Source of the DNA: Lachnoclostridium sp. UBA7097
GTDB taxonomy: Bacteria > Bacillota > Clostridia > Lachnospirales > Lachnospiraceae
NCBI GenBank assembly: GCA_002499945.1
Contig: DKYP01000025.1
Span: 1-16,189, forward strand
Direction: 5' to 3'
DNA: 16,189 nucleotides
This document shows, piece by piece, positions 14,793-16,189 of the stretch (positions are counted from its first letter, which is position 1; every line of letters starts with the position of its first letter). Position numbers and translations under genes: made by a program. Under the pieces are notes generated by a model. It was given only the letters and a program-made list of their open reading frames with translations, was not told the origin of the DNA and did no database searches.

Positions 14793-15470
14793 TTATACAG
14801 TAATCAGGTCTTTTATCTGGTTAAAAACTCCGTCTTTAATTCCAGTAACATTTTTTATGTCCATAATGCTTTTAAAGCTGTTTGATAAGCGGTACTCTAT
14901 AACTGCATCTGCTTTGCTCTCCCCAATGCCTGGCAGGGACATAAGTTCCTCCCTTGATGCAGTATTTATATTAACAAGCCCGGCAGCGCCAGCTTTTGTG
15001 CCGGCTACGTCCCCGCCGTTTTCTGCATTGCCAATATTATTATTTTTATAAGATGCTGCCTGCTTCTTAGTGGGGACAACCACCTGTTCCCCGTCAGACA
15101 GGACTTTTGCAAGGTTTATGGCAGAACGTGCCGCAGATTTTTTAAAACCGCCAGCTGCATCTACAGCATCACAAATCCTCTGCCCGTCTGGTAAACTGTA
15201 TACTCCTGGATGCTTTACCGCACCACATATATACACAGCAATCCCGTTTGTGGCTGCCTGCGCACTGCTGCCATCTTCTGCTTCCTGCCTGCCCCCTGCT
15301 TCTTCTTCCTGTAATATTCCACTGCCTGCATCCGCTGTTTCCATTGCACTCCCGGTTTCATTAATAAAACTGGCATCTGTACCGCCCGTGTCCTGTTTTA
15401 AATAAAGAATACCTGAAAATACTATAAATACAATGCAGGTTACAGTTGTTATAAATTTTTTCTTTCCCAT
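14793..15470 (-). CDS. comEA: ComEA-type DNA receptor (SLBB + helix-hairpin-helix)
   Basis: A 225-residue membrane-anchored DNA-binding protein that captures double-stranded DNA outside the cell and passes it to ComEC. Helix 6-24 is the N-terminal anchor. A low-complexity acidic, alanine- and glycine-rich linker follows (about 28-75). Then come an SLBB domain (IAVYICGAVKHPGVYSLPDG onward, about 77-134), a second linker, and a C-terminal helix-hairpin-helix domain. In the last, VNINTASREELMSLPGIGE (166-184) and the repeat-like DIKNVTGIKDGVFNQIKDLI give the DNA contacts. The ATG at 15468-15470 lies behind GGAGGG. It is the first gene of the competence/two-component operon, with a predicted promoter at 15542-15570. 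Confidence 0.94.
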   Translation of the reverse strand: MGKKKFITTVTCIVFIVFSGILYLKQDTGGTDASFINETGSAMETADAGSGILQEEEAGGRQEAEDGSSAQAATNGIAVYICGAVKHPGVYSLPDGQRICDAVDAAGGFKKSAARSAINLAKVLSDGEQVVVPTKKQAASYKNNNIGNAENGGDVAGTKAGAAGLVNINTASREELMSLPGIGESKADAVIEYRLSNSFKSIMDIKNVTGIKDGVFNQIKDLITV

Positions 15471-15541
15471 GCATGCCCTCCATAATCTGCTGGAAGGTTA
15501 TGCAGCCCGGTCCTTTTAGTTGTAAACCATTACTATTTAAC

Positions 15542-15570
15542 ATAATAACCAATTAAAAGAATTATTACAA
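15542..15570 (-). promoter_or_regulatory. Predicted sigma-A promoter of the comEA operon
   Basis: TTGTAA (15565-15570) and TATTAT (15542-15547) on the minus strand are separated by 17 bases. The start near 15535 would give a leader of about 65 bases before comEA. The surrounding 160-base gap is very AT-rich, so chance matches are likely and the call is moderate. Confidence 0.45.
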
Positions 15571-15630
15571 TAGGTACATTCAACAAATTTATTACATTTT
15601 AATTAAAATTTCTTACAAAAAAATTTCCAC

Positions 15631-16071
15631 CTATAAATCCTTCCATTTGAAGATAAAAATACCTGCCACTACTACCAGTGCACCTATAAGTTTAGTCCAC
15701 TGGAACTGGCTTTTTTCCACGCCAAACAGTCCAAATACCTCAATAAGATATGCTGAAATTATCTGCGCAGTTATTATAAAAAGAACTGATTGTGCAGGCC
15801 CAAGAGTATTCATTCCAACAATTACTGTATATGTTATAAATGCCCCTATTATTCCTCCTGATAAAAGGTAAACAGGCTTTGTGGAAATAACAGCCCCGAA
15901 ACCGCTTTCCCTGCCTGTTACAAACCATGCTGCCATACAGGTCACAAATGCCGTAACCTGTACAAATGCCGCTGCAATCCATATGCCTGTCTGCTTTGTA
16001 ACTTCTGAATTAAAAACGCCTTGTACACTCATTAAAATTCCTGATATTACTGAAACCAGCATTCCCCACAT
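15631..16071 (-). CDS. DMT-superfamily membrane protein, YdcZ (DUF606) type
   Basis: A 146-residue integral membrane protein of about four to five helices, matching the YdcZ/DUF606 branch of the drug/metabolite transporter superfamily. Typical features are GILMSVQGVFNSEVTKQTG at the N-terminus, the central GGIIGAFITYTVIVGMNTLGPAQ segment, and the end segment TKLIGALVVVAGIFIFKWKDL. These proteins are half the size of ordinary EamA transporters and act as dimers or with a partner; none is visible in the window. The substrate is unknown. The ATG at 16069-16071 has AAAGAGG upstream. It is on the same strand as comEA, but a 160-base AT-rich gap separates them, so it is probably a separate unit. 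Confidence 0.85.
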   Translation of the reverse strand: MWGMLVSVISGILMSVQGVFNSEVTKQTGIWIAAAFVQVTAFVTCMAAWFVTGRESGFGAVISTKPVYLLSGGIIGAFITYTVIVGMNTLGPAQSVLFIITAQIISAYLIEVFGLFGVEKSQFQWTKLIGALVVVAGIFIFKWKDL

Positions 16072-16097
16072 AAATAAACCTCTTTTCTGTAAAATGG

Positions 16098-16125
16098 ATT
16101 AGAAAAAAGCCAGTTAATGCCTCAA
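16098..16125 (-). promoter_or_regulatory. Predicted promoter of the YdcZ-type gene
   Basis: TTGAGG (16120-16125) and TCTAAT (16098-16103) on the minus strand are spaced by 16 bases, and a start near 16091 would precede the ribosome binding site. The -35 box matches only four of six positions. The rest of the right edge, 16126-16189, shows nothing I can assign. Confidence 0.4.
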
Positions 16126-16189
16126 TGTCATTTAGATAAGAATAATACAAAGAGCAGAGTATGTAGAAATATGTACCCTGTTCTTTTTT

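Overview
The window is a low-GC Firmicutes chromosome segment, most like a Lachnospiraceae (Clostridia). Grounds: AT-rich code with many ATA and AAA codons, strong AGGAGG-type ribosome binding sites, an L27 protein with a Prp-cleaved N-terminal extension, the rplU-prp-rpmA-obgE order followed by scpA-scpB, and a proliferated AAA-ATPase/PD-(D/E)XK family typical of gut anaerobes. The genus is not certain. All genes except one (prs-like, 7938-9104) lie on the minus strand, so biological order runs right to left.

Right part (16071 down to 9123): a YdcZ-type membrane protein, then a probable operon comEA - response regulator - histidine kinase - GerMN lipoprotein - comEC. The DNA-uptake proteins ComEA and ComEC flank a complete envelope-sensing two-component system and its probable accessory lipoprotein. 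ComEC appears to start at an AUA codon behind a good ribosome binding site.

Middle (9104 to 6077): a long, non-canonical ribose-phosphate pyrophosphokinase on the plus strand shares an intergenic region with a divergent AAA-ATPase/nuclease gene. Each has a recognisable sigma-A promoter, only 23 bp apart.

Left-middle (6080 to 1650): a housekeeping operon. A sigma-A promoter whose -35 box contains the stop codon of the AAA gene drives an L21-leader-like UTR, rplU, prp, rpmA, a hairpin, obgE, a degenerate M50-like membrane protein, scpA and scpB. Prp matures L27; ObgE is a ribosome-associated GTPase; ScpAB are the partners of SMC.

Left end (1649 to 1): a 348-base gene-free stretch holds a GC-rich, long imperfect hairpin bounded by perfect 18-bp inverted repeats, with part of one arm repeated directly beside the scpB stop. 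Next come a PHP-family phosphoesterase and a translationally coupled GNAT acetyltransferase, which is broken by a frameshift at an A7 tract. That tract is also a canonical -1 slippery heptamer. No tRNA, rRNA, CRISPR array or intact transposase was seen.
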